A DNA stretch of 64,000 bases from Kineococcus aurantiacus (lineage in GTDB: Bacteria; Actinomycetota; Actinomycetes; Actinomycetales; Kineococcaceae): NCBI RefSeq assembly GCF_013409345.1, contig NZ_JACCBB010000001.1, forward strand, positions 4,030,001-4,094,000, in the 5' to 3' direction. Of the stretch, positions 53,906 to 60,663 are shown piece after piece; the first letter of the stretch is position 1, and each line of letters begins with the position of its first letter. The position numbers and the translations under genes were made by a program. The notes under the pieces were generated by a model. The model was given only the letters and a program-made list of their open reading frames with translations. It did not search any database and was not told the origin of the DNA.

Positions 53906-55449
53906 CACGCCTCCTTCGTGTCGGTGCGGGGGGACAGGCCCGAGCTGAGCCGGAAGATGAGTTCCTGGACCCCGGGGTCGTCGAGCTCGGTGCGGTCCAG
54001 TTCGCCGACGACGCCGCCGTCGCGCAGGACCAGGGCCCGGTGCGACAGGCCCAGGACCTCGGTCATGTCCGAGGAGGCCATGACGACGGCCATCCCGGCC
54101 GCGGCCAGGTCGGCGATGATGCGGTAGATCTCCGAGCGGGCGCCGACGTCGACGCCGCGGGTGGGTTCGTCCAGCAGCAGCACGTCGACGTGCTCGGTGA
54201 GCCAGCGGGCCAGGACGACCTTCTGCTGGTTCCCGCCCGAGAGGGTGCCGACGTCCTGGGACAGCCCCCGCGAGCGCAGCCGCACCGAGTCCATCGCCTC
54301 GCCCACGGCGCGGCTGCGGGAGGCGCCCTTGAGCCAGCCGGCGACGGAGAACTTCCCCAGCCGCGGCAGGGTCCCGTTGTCCAGCACGGACAACCCCATG
54401 ACGGCCCCGGCGTGCTTGCGGTCCTCGGGGACCAGGGCCATCCCGGCGGTGATGGCGGCGGCGGGGTCCTTGCGGCGCACGTCGCGGCCGGCGACGGTGA
54501 TCCGTCCCGCGGTGCTGGGCCGGACCCCGAAGATCCCCTCCAGGAGTTCGGTGCGCCCGGCCCCGACGAGCCCGGCCAGGCCGAGGATCTCCCCGCGGCG
54601 CACCTGCAGGCTCACCGCGCCGGGCTGGCCGGCGACGGCGAGGTCCTGCACGGTGAGGACGGGTTCGGCGTCGGCGGGGACCGTCCGCACGGGCGGGAAC
54701 AGGTCCTCCAGCTCCCGGCCGATCATGGCGGTGACGATGTCGTCGTCGGACACGTCGGTCATGGCCTCGTCCAGCACGAGGCCGCCGTCGCGCAGGACGA
54801 CGACCCGGTCGGCCAGGTCGCGGATCTCGGCCATCTTGTGGGTGGTGAACATGAGCGCCACCCCGGAGTCGCGCAGCTGCCGCACGACCCGGTAGAGGCC
54901 CTCGACCTCGCGCTCGGAGATGGCCGAGGACGGTTCGTCCAGCAGCACCACCTTCGCGCCGCGGCTGGAGTTCTTGACGATCTCGACGATCTGCTGCAAC
55001 CCGACCGGCAGGGTGCCCATCCGGGCGCCGGGGTCGATGGCGACGCCGAACACCTCCAGCATCCGCGTGGCCTCCGAGGCCATCCGGCGCCGGTCCAGGG
55101 TGCCGAGCCGGGTCTTCAGCTCGCGCCCGACGAACAGGTTCTCGTAGACCGTCATGTGCGCGATGGAGGCCAGTTCCTGCGGCACGATCGCGACGCCGAG
55201 GCGGTGGGAGTCGCGGATGCTGCCCGCGGCCAGTTCCTCGCCGCGCACCAGCACCGACCCCTCGTCGGCGCGGTACTGCCCGGCGGCGATCTTCATCATC
55301 GTGGACTTGCCGGCGCCGTTCTCCCCGGCCAGCGCGGTGACGGTCCCCAGTTCCAGGCGCAGGGAGACGCCCTTGAGGACGGGGACGCCGCCGAAGGACT
55401 TGCGCAGGTCGCGGCACTCCAGGACGGCGGTCCCGGTCTGGGTGCTCAC
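53905..55449 (-). CDS. CUT2-type ABC transporter ATP-binding protein (two ABC domains)
   Basis: RbsA-like ATPase of 514 aa. The first domain has Walker [10 protein letters not shown] (42-50), Walker [13 protein letters not shown], and a degenerate signature. The second has a degenerate Walker A (GLVGAGRTE), signature [15 protein letters not shown] and [14 protein letters not shown]. This asymmetry is normal for the family. The GTG start overlaps the stop of a small open frame by 4 nt. Confidence 0.94.
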   Translation of the reverse strand: MSTQTGTAVLECRDLRKSFGGVPVLKGVSLRLELGTVTALAGENGAGKSTMMKIAAGQYRADEGSVLVRGEELAAGSIRDSHRLGVAIVPQELASIAHMTVYENLFVGRELKTRLGTLDRRRMASEATRMLEVFGVAIDPGARMGTLPVGLQQIVEIVKNSSRGAKVVLLDEPSSAISEREVEGLYRVVRQLRDSGVALMFTTHKMAEIRDLADRVVVLRDGGLVLDEAMTDVSDDDIVTAMIGRELEDLFPPVRTVPADAEPVLTVQDLAVAGQPGAVSLQVRRGEILGLAGLVGAGRTELLEGIFGVRPSTAGRITVAGRDVRRKDPAAAITAGMALVPEDRKHAGAVMGLSVLDNGTLPRLGKFSVAGWLKGASRSRAVGEAMDSVRLRSRGLSQDVGTLSGGNQQKVVLARWLTEHVDVLLLDEPTRGVDVGARSEIYRIIADLAAAGMAVVMASSDMTEVLGLSHRALVLRDGGVVGELDRTELDDPGVQELIFRLSSGLSPRTDTKEA

Positions 55450-55541
55450 GCGGCCTCACCGGCCGGGTCGGGGGAGGGGCGGGTGTCGAACCGCGGGTCG
55501 CCGGGGTTGTCCGCGGCGACCCGCCGGACCGCACGGGTCAT
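55446..55541 (-). CDS. Possible 31-aa small protein coupled to the ABC ATPase
   Basis: Open frame in the operon leader starting ATG 55541 with GGAG 8 nt upstream, beginning MTRAVRRVAADNPGDPRF and ending PAGEAA. Its TGA overlaps the ATPase GTG (GTGA), the arrangement of coupled genes. It contains no recognised domain. It covers a strong leader hairpin (55493-55524), so translating it could open that structure. Could be a chance frame. Confidence 0.35.
   Translation of the reverse strand: MTRAVRRVAADNPGDPRFDTRPSPDPAGEAA
55493..55524 (-). promoter_or_regulatory. Leader hairpin of the polyol ABC operon
   Basis: GCGGGTCGCCG (55493-55503) and CGGCGACCCGC (55514-55524) form an 11-bp stem with a 10-nt loop between the promoter and the ATPase gene. 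It may attenuate or stabilise the transcript. Confidence 0.45.
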
Positions 55542-55606
55542 GGGGGGTGCTCCAGTCGAGAGCGGAGGACGTGGGGTGGACCGTGCTGCCGTGCACGGGA
55601 GCGGCC

Positions 55607-55657
55607 AGGGTTTCCGGGACCGCGCTCAGGTGTCAATCGGGCTGCTCACGTGAGCAG
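55607..55657 (-). promoter_or_regulatory. Polyol ABC operon promoter with SorC-type operator
   Basis: Minus strand: palindrome CTGCTCACGTGAGCAG (55657-55642), 5 nt, -35 TTGACA (55636-55631), 18-nt spacer, -10 AACCCT (55612-55607). The palindrome is directly upstream of the -35, a typical activator position. The same 16 bp at the same distance occurs before the SDR gene at 56447. Confidence 0.7.
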
Positions 55658-55670
55658 GGACCCGCCGGGG

Positions 55671-56447
55671 TCAGCGGATCGTGTACCCGCCGTCGACGAC
55701 GAGGTCGGCGCCGTTGACCATGTCCGAGGCGCCGGAGGCCAGGAACAGCGCGGCACCGGCGATCTCGCGGGGCAGGGCGAAGCGCCCCGTGGGGATCTGC
55801 GCCTTGGCGGCCTCGCCCTTGGGCCCCTCCCAGGCCTTGCGGCCCAGGTCGGTCAGGACGACGGTGGGGGAGATGGAGTTCGCGGTCACCCCGCGCCCGG
55901 CCCACTCCGTCGCCAGGACCTTCGTGAGGCCGACGACCCCGGCCTTGGACGCGCAGTAGGCGGCGTGCCCCTCGAGGGCCACCGTCGCGGCCTGGGAGGC
56001 CATCGTGATGACCTTCCCGCGACCGCGCTCGAGCATTCCGCGCCCGACGGCCTGGGCGGTGAGGAACGTCCCGGTGAGGTTGATGGACAGCGTGCGGGTG
56101 AACACCGCGGGGTCCAGCTCCTCGGCCGGGGCGAGGTCGACGATGCCCGCGCAGGTGACGAGCACGTCGACGGGCCCGGCGGCCGCGGCGAACTCGGCGA
56201 CCGACCCGGGGTCGGCGACGTTCCCGGCCAGGGCCAGGTGCTCACCGGCGGCCGAGCGGGGCAGCGCGTCGGCCCGGGCCCGGGCGGCCTCGGCGTTCAG
56301 GTCGACGACGACGACCCGCGCGCCGGCCTCGGCGAACGCGCCGGCGATGGCGCTGCCGATGCCGGAGGCGCCGCCGGTGATGAGGGCGGTCCGGCCCTCG
56401 AGGCGGAAGGACAGGTCGACGGCCTCGTCGGTGGGTTCGGTGCTCAT
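55671..56447 (-). CDS. SDR polyol dehydrogenase (DthD/GolD-like)
   Basis: SDR of 258 aa: TGGASGIG (about 25-32), D in VVVDLNAE suggesting NAD, TCAG, YCASKAGVVGLTKVLATEW, SPTVVLTDLGRKAWEGP and [13 protein letters not shown]. The C-terminal half closely matches GolD/DthD-type D-threitol, arabitol and xylitol dehydrogenases. It has its own promoter with the shared palindrome, and GGAGGA precedes the ATG. It lies between the SorC gene and the ABC operon and is probably the first oxidation step. Confidence 0.88.
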   Translation of the reverse strand: MSTEPTDEAVDLSFRLEGRTALITGGASGIGSAIAGAFAEAGARVVVVDLNAEAARARADALPRSAAGEHLALAGNVADPGSVAEFAAAAGPVDVLVTCAGIVDLAPAEELDPAVFTRTLSINLTGTFLTAQAVGRGMLERGRGKVITMASQAATVALEGHAAYCASKAGVVGLTKVLATEWAGRGVTANSISPTVVLTDLGRKAWEGPKGEAAKAQIPTGRFALPREIAGAALFLASGASDMVNGADLVVDGGYTIR

Positions 56448-56584
56448 GGCGTCCTCCGGGTCCAGGGGTGCGTGGCGGGCCCGCCCCCGGCGTCCTCGCC
56501 CGGCGGTGGGGGTCCCGGCCCTGGAACCCCGTGTCCGCCGTCCCACCCCGGTGGGGTGGACCCGGCGGCGCGAACCCGGCGGGA

Positions 56585-56637
56585 ATGCTGTCCGCCGCTG
56601 CTCACCGGGTCAACACGGCTGCTCACGTGAGCAGCCG
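56585..56637 (-). promoter_or_regulatory. SDR promoter and SorC autoregulatory operator
   Basis: Minus strand: a 22-bp perfect palindrome (56637-56616) containing CTGCTCACGTGAGCAG, then CCGTG, -35 TTGACC (56613-56608), 17-nt spacer, -10 CAGCAT (56590-56585). The palindrome also lies about 40 nt before the divergent SorC gene. Degenerate copies follow at 56642-56654 (GCGCACGTGAGCC) and 56661-56673 (TGCTCCCATGAGC), running into the regulator start. Confidence 0.72.
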
Positions 56638-56675
56638 GTGTGCGCACGTGAGCCGTCGTCTGCTCCCATGAGCGG

Positions 56676-57599
56676 ATGGGCCCGGAAGAACTCACCGAGC
56701 TGGTCGCCATCGCCCGCCGGCACCACGTCGACGGCGTCTCCCGCATCGACATCGCCGCCGAGCGCGGGCTGTCGCGGTTCAAGGTCGGGCGCATCCTGCA
56801 GGCCGCGCGCGAGGCGGGGATCGTGCGCGTCGAGGTCCGCGCCCCGGCGGGCATCGACTACGAGCTGTCCGAGGAGCTGCGCACCCGGTACGGGCTGCGC
56901 CGCGCGCTGGCCGTCCAGACCGCCGACGAGACGCACGTGCGCGAACCGCTCGGCCAGGTCGCCGGGGACCTGCTGCGCGAGATCGTCACCGCCGACGACG
57001 TCCTGGGCATCGACTGCGGCCGCACGCTGCGGGCGATGACCGGCCACCTCGGCGGCATCGCCGGCTGCGACGTCGTCCAGATCACCGGAATGGGCGGCCA
57101 GCTGGGCGACACGGCCACCGACATCACCCGGGTCGTCAGCGAGGCCAGCGGCGGGCGCGTGTTCTCCCTCTTCGCGCCCCTGGTCGTCGCCGACGCGCGC
57201 ACCGCCGAGGCCATGCGCGCCCACCGCGCCTTCCGGGCCACCTTCGCCGCGTACGCGCGGGTCACCAAGGCCGTCGTCGCGATCGGCGCGTGGTCCCCGG
57301 AGCTGTCGCAGATCCCGGGGCTGCTGGCCGAGGACGAGTTCGCCCGGTTCGCCGCCGCGGGCGTGGTCGCCGAGACCGGGGCCCTGCTCGTCGACGCCGA
57401 GGGCCGGCGCGTCCTGGGCCTGGACGCCCGCCGGGTGGCGATCACCGAGTCCCAGCTGCGCGCCGTGCCGGACGTCATCGGGGTCGGGGGCGGGCGCGGC
57501 AAGACCACCGCCGTGCACGCCCTGCTGCGCGCCGGCCTGCTGAACTCCCTGGTCACCGACGTGCACCTGGCGCGCCGGCTCGTGCGCCGCACGGCGTGA
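56676..57599 (+). CDS. SorC/DeoR-family sugar-binding transcriptional regulator
   Basis: A 307-aa regulator: N-terminal helix-turn-helix (about 5-50, VDGVSRIDIAAERGLSRFKVGRIL) and a C-terminal sugar-binding domain starting with LRTRYGLRRALAV and holding GIDCGRTLRAM, ITGMGGQLGD and the phosphosugar-isomerase-like GVGGGRGKTTAVHALLRAGLL. It is divergent from the SDR gene, with CACGTG-centred palindromes before its start and before both polyol promoters. Binding upstream of the -35 suggests activation. The start follows the -10 region closely, without a clear Shine-Dalgarno sequence. Confidence 0.9.
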   Translation: MGPEELTELVAIARRHHVDGVSRIDIAAERGLSRFKVGRILQAAREAGIVRVEVRAPAGIDYELSEELRTRYGLRRALAVQTADETHVREPLGQVAGDLLREIVTADDVLGIDCGRTLRAMTGHLGGIAGCDVVQITGMGGQLGDTATDITRVVSEASGGRVFSLFAPLVVADARTAEAMRAHRAFRATFAAYARVTKAVVAIGAWSPELSQIPGLLAEDEFARFAAAGVVAETGALLVDAEGRRVLGLDARRVAITESQLRAVPDVIGVGGGRGKTTAVHALLRAGLLNSLVTDVHLARRLVRRTA

Positions 57600-57615
57600 G
57601 GGACGCGGGCGGGCC

Positions 57616-59013
57616 TCAGCCCAGGACCTGCCCCACGACGCGCACGGCCTCGCCGAACCGGTCGGCGTCCGGGCCGGAGTAGTTCAGCCGCACGAACGGC
57701 CCCGACGGCTCGGCCGGGAACCAGTCCGCCCCGTCGGCGATGACGACCCCGCGCGCCTCGCAGCGCCGGACCAGGTCGGCCGGGTCCGCCCCGTCGGGCA
57801 ACCGGACCCACAGGTTCAGCCCCCCGGCCGGGACGTGCTCCAACCGCGCCGGGGGCAGGTGCTCGCGCACGGCCTCGACCAGCAGGTCCCGGCGCACCCG
57901 CAGCTGCTGGCGCGTGCGGCGCAGGTGCTGGCGCCAGGCGGGCTGGGTGACCACGTCGAGCGCGGCGGCCTGCAGCAGACCGCTGACGTACATCGTCTCC
58001 GCGCCCCGGTCGGCGCCGATGCGCTCGCGGACCGGGCCGCGGGCGATGACGGCGGCCACCCGCAGGGCGGGGGAGACGCTCTTGGTCAGCGAGCGCAGGT
58101 ACACGACGTGACCGGCGTCGTCGTGCGCGGCCAGCGGCCGGGGTTCGGTGTCGATGGCCAGGTCGTGCGCCCAGTCGTCCTCGACGAGGAACGCGCGGTG
58201 CGCGCGGACGACGTCCAGCACGGCCCGGCCGCGCTGCGGCGTCCACTGCGCCCCCGTGGGGTTGGCGTACGTCGGCTGGGCGTAGAAGGCGCGCGCCCCC
58301 GTCCGGCCGAACGCCTGGTCCAGGGCGGCCGGGTCGGGGCCCTCGGGCCCGACGGGCACCGGCACGAGCTCCACGCCCGCCTGCGTCGCGGCCAGGATCG
58401 CGCCCCAGTACGTCGGGGACTCCACGAGCATCGGGTGCCCGGGGCCCACGACGGCGCGGAAGATCGAGCTGAGCCCGCTCTGGCTGCCGGGCAGCACCAG
58501 CACGTCGCGCGGGTTCGGCGGCTGCACCCCCGGCGGGCTGTGCCGGGCCAGCTCGCCGGCGAACCACGCCTGCAGCGCGGGGTCCCCGCCGACGGGGGCG
58601 CGCGTCACGGCGGCGTCGGTGCGCGCGGCCCGGGCCAGCGCGGCGCGCACGAGGCGCCCGGGCAGCAGGTCGGCCACCGGGTACCCCGAGTGCAGCTGGA
58701 CCGCGCCGGGGGCCACCGCGCGCTGGGCGGAGGCGCCGGCGGGCAGCAGGGGGCGTGCGCCCAGCGCCGCGCTCTGCCACCCGTGGTCGACGGGCCGGTG
58801 GGTGGGCGCGGCGCGCACGAAGGTCCCGACCCCCGGCCGGCTCTCCACCAGCCCCAGGCCGGTGAGGGTGCGCACGGCCCGCTGGACGGTCACCGGGCTG
58901 GCGCCGTGGGTGCGGCACAGGGCCCGGTTCGAGGGGACCTGCGTGCCCGCCGGCACGGTGGCGACCCACTCGCGCAGGCTCGCGACGATCCGCTCTGCGC
59001 TACCCTGATCCAT
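57616..59013 (-). CDS. MocR-family regulator (GntR HTH fused to aminotransferase fold)
   Basis: A 465-aa fusion: winged helix at about 1-75 (VPSNRALCRTHGASPVTVQRAVRTL, ESRPGVGTFV) and a class I aminotransferase-like domain with YAQPTYANPTGAQWT, DDWAHDLAID and the PLP lysine in YLRSLTKSVSPALRVA. MocR proteins sense PLP or amino compounds and often control a neighbouring transporter or vitamin B6 gene. Its ATG overlaps, on the opposite strand, the ATG of the EamA transporter gene within CATG. Confidence 0.88.
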   Translation of the reverse strand: MDQGSAERIVASLREWVATVPAGTQVPSNRALCRTHGASPVTVQRAVRTLTGLGLVESRPGVGTFVRAAPTHRPVDHGWQSAALGARPLLPAGASAQRAVAPGAVQLHSGYPVADLLPGRLVRAALARAARTDAAVTRAPVGGDPALQAWFAGELARHSPPGVQPPNPRDVLVLPGSQSGLSSIFRAVVGPGHPMLVESPTYWGAILAATQAGVELVPVPVGPEGPDPAALDQAFGRTGARAFYAQPTYANPTGAQWTPQRGRAVLDVVRAHRAFLVEDDWAHDLAIDTEPRPLAAHDDAGHVVYLRSLTKSVSPALRVAAVIARGPVRERIGADRGAETMYVSGLLQAAALDVVTQPAWRQHLRRTRQQLRVRRDLLVEAVREHLPPARLEHVPAGGLNLWVRLPDGADPADLVRRCEARGVVIADGADWFPAEPSGPFVRLNYSGPDADRFGEAVRVVGQVLG

Positions 59014-59036
59014 GACGGTGCAGAGTAGCGTTACTC
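59001..59036. promoter_or_regulatory. Interlocked divergent start region of mocR and the EamA gene
   Basis: Rightward: TACCCT (59001-59006) then 5 nt to the EamA ATG 59012. Leftward: TACTCT (59027-59022, minus strand) then 8 nt to the MocR ATG 59013. Each -10 is inside the other's coding sequence. GAGTAGCGTTACTC (59023-59036) is a near-perfect 14-bp palindrome across the MocR promoter and a candidate operator. Confidence 0.5.
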
Positions 59037-60010
59037 CCCGGACGCCCACGGTGTTATCAGGCGAGGTGTCACCGCGCGCGGTGTTGCCGCCCGGTCCCGC
59101 CGGCCTGGCCTGGGGTTCCCTCGGCGTCCTCGCGTTCTCGTTCACGGTGGTCCTCACCCGCGTCGCCGTCGGCGGCTTCCCCCCGCTGCTCATCGGCGCC
59201 GGCCGGGCCGTGGTCGCCGCGGCGCTCGCGGCCCTCGCGCTGCGCCTGACCCGCCAGCGCCGGCCCTCGCGGCGGCAGGTCCTGCGCCTGGGCGTGGTCG
59301 CCGCCGGGATCGTCCTGGGGTTCCCGCTGCTCACCTCCTACGCCCTGACCACCGTCCCGGCCGCGCACGGCGCCGTGGTCATCGCCGTCCTGCCCGCCGC
59401 CACCGCGCTCGCCGCGGTGCTGCGCACCGGGGAACGGCCCGGCCGCCGGTTCTGGGTCTGCGCCCTCGCCGGGGCGCTGGCCGCCGTGGCCTTCGCCGCG
59501 GCCGGGTCCGGCGGCCTCGGCGGCGGCCTGCGCGGGGCGGACCTGCTGCTGCTGGGGGCCGTCGCGGCCGCCGCCGTCGGCTACGCCGAGGGCGGTCTGC
59601 TGGCGCGGGAGCTGGGCCCGTGGCAGACGGTGTCGTGGGCGCTGGTCCTCAGCTCACCCGTCGTGCTCGCCCTGACCGCCGCCTCCCTCGCGGCGGCCCC
59701 GCCGCACGCCACGGCCGGGCAGTGGGCCGCCTTCGGGTACCTCGCCGTCGTCAGCATGTACCTGGGGTTCTTCGCCTGGTACCGCGGCCTCGCGATCGGC
59801 CCCATGGCCCGCGTCAGCCAGGTCCAGCTCCTGCAGCCGGTCCTCACCATCGCCTGGGCCGTGCTGCTCCTGGGCGAGCCCCTCACCGCGGCCACCGTCG
59901 CCGGCGGCCTGGCCGTCGTCGGCTGCGCCGCCCTCGCCGTCCGCACCCGGCTGTCCCGCCCCGCCCCCGCGACCGACCCCGTCCCGACCCGTCCCGAGGA
60001 GACCGACTGA
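59012..60010 (+). CDS. EamA/DMT-superfamily transporter
   Basis: A 332-aa protein with ten hydrophobic helices in two EamA repeats: FTVVLTRVAVGGFPPLLIGAGR in the first, GLAIGPMARVSQVQLLQPVLTI and LLGEPLTAATVAGGLAVVGCAAL in the second. Members export amino acids or metabolites. A MocR regulator next to an EamA transporter is a frequent pairing. The ATG 59012 start is possible; GTG codons up to 59066 are alternatives. Its stop overlaps paiB by one base (TGATG). Confidence 0.86.
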   Translation: MTVQSSVTPRTPTVLSGEVSPRAVLPPGPAGLAWGSLGVLAFSFTVVLTRVAVGGFPPLLIGAGRAVVAAALAALALRLTRQRRPSRRQVLRLGVVAAGIVLGFPLLTSYALTTVPAAHGAVVIAVLPAATALAAVLRTGERPGRRFWVCALAGALAAVAFAAAGSGGLGGGLRGADLLLLGAVAAAAVGYAEGGLLARELGPWQTVSWALVLSSPVVLALTAASLAAAPPHATAGQWAAFGYLAVVSMYLGFFAWYRGLAIGPMARVSQVQLLQPVLTIAWAVLLLGEPLTAATVAGGLAVVGCAALAVRTRLSRPAPATDPVPTRPEETD

Positions 60011-60636
60011 TGCTGCGCAGCGCGCACTACCGCGTGGAGGACCCCGCGCAGGTGCGGCGGCTGATCGCCGCCCACCCCTGGGCCACGATCGTCTCGCCCA
60101 CGACCACCGGCCTCGTCGCCTCGCACTACCCCGTCCTGCTGGAGGAGGCGGGGCAGGAGGAGATCGTGCTGCTCAGCCACGTCGGGCGCCCCGACGACGA
60201 GCACCACGAGCTCGGCCGGCACGAGGTCCTCGTCGTCGTCGCCGGCCCCCACGGCTACGTCTCGCCCAGCTGGTACGCCCCCGGCGACCTGGTCCCCACC
60301 TGGAACCACCTCACCGCGCACCTGTGGGGGGTCCCCGAGGTCCTCGGCGAGGAGGAGAACTACGAGGTGCTGTGCCGGCTCACCGAGCACTTCGAGCGCG
60401 GCCGCCCCGGCGGCCGGGACCTGCGCGAGGACGAGGCCGCCACCCGCCGCGCCGCGCGCGGGACCCGCGGCCTGCGGCTGCGGGTCACCCGGTTCGAGGC
60501 GCGCTGGAAGCTCAGCCAGACCAAGACCCCCGAGGTCGCGGAGAACGTCGCCCGGCAGCTGGAAGCGGTCCACCCCGAGCTGGCCGCCGAGGTGCGCGCC
60601 GTGCGCGCGGGGGGCGGGTGCCCCGGGCACCGGTGA
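60010..60636 (+). CDS. PaiB-family FMN-binding protein
   Basis: A 208-aa split-barrel protein: LRSAHYRVEDPAQVRRLIAAHPWATIVS, ASHYPVLLEE, LLSHVGRPDDEHHELG, and SPSWYAPGDLVPTWNHLTAHLWG match PaiB, described in Bacillus as a transcriptional negative regulator of sporulation and degradative enzymes, with the fold of FMN oxidoreductases. It is coupled to the EamA gene. The C-terminus has KLSQTKTPEVAENVARQL. A regulatory or flavin enzyme role is unresolved. Confidence 0.85.
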   Translation: MLRSAHYRVEDPAQVRRLIAAHPWATIVSPTTTGLVASHYPVLLEEAGQEEIVLLSHVGRPDDEHHELGRHEVLVVVAGPHGYVSPSWYAPGDLVPTWNHLTAHLWGVPEVLGEEENYEVLCRLTEHFERGRPGGRDLREDEAATRRAARGTRGLRLRVTRFEARWKLSQTKTPEVAENVARQLEAVHPELAAEVRAVRAGGGCPGHR

Positions 60637-60663
60637 GCCCGGCGGGCGGGGCAGGATGTCCGG

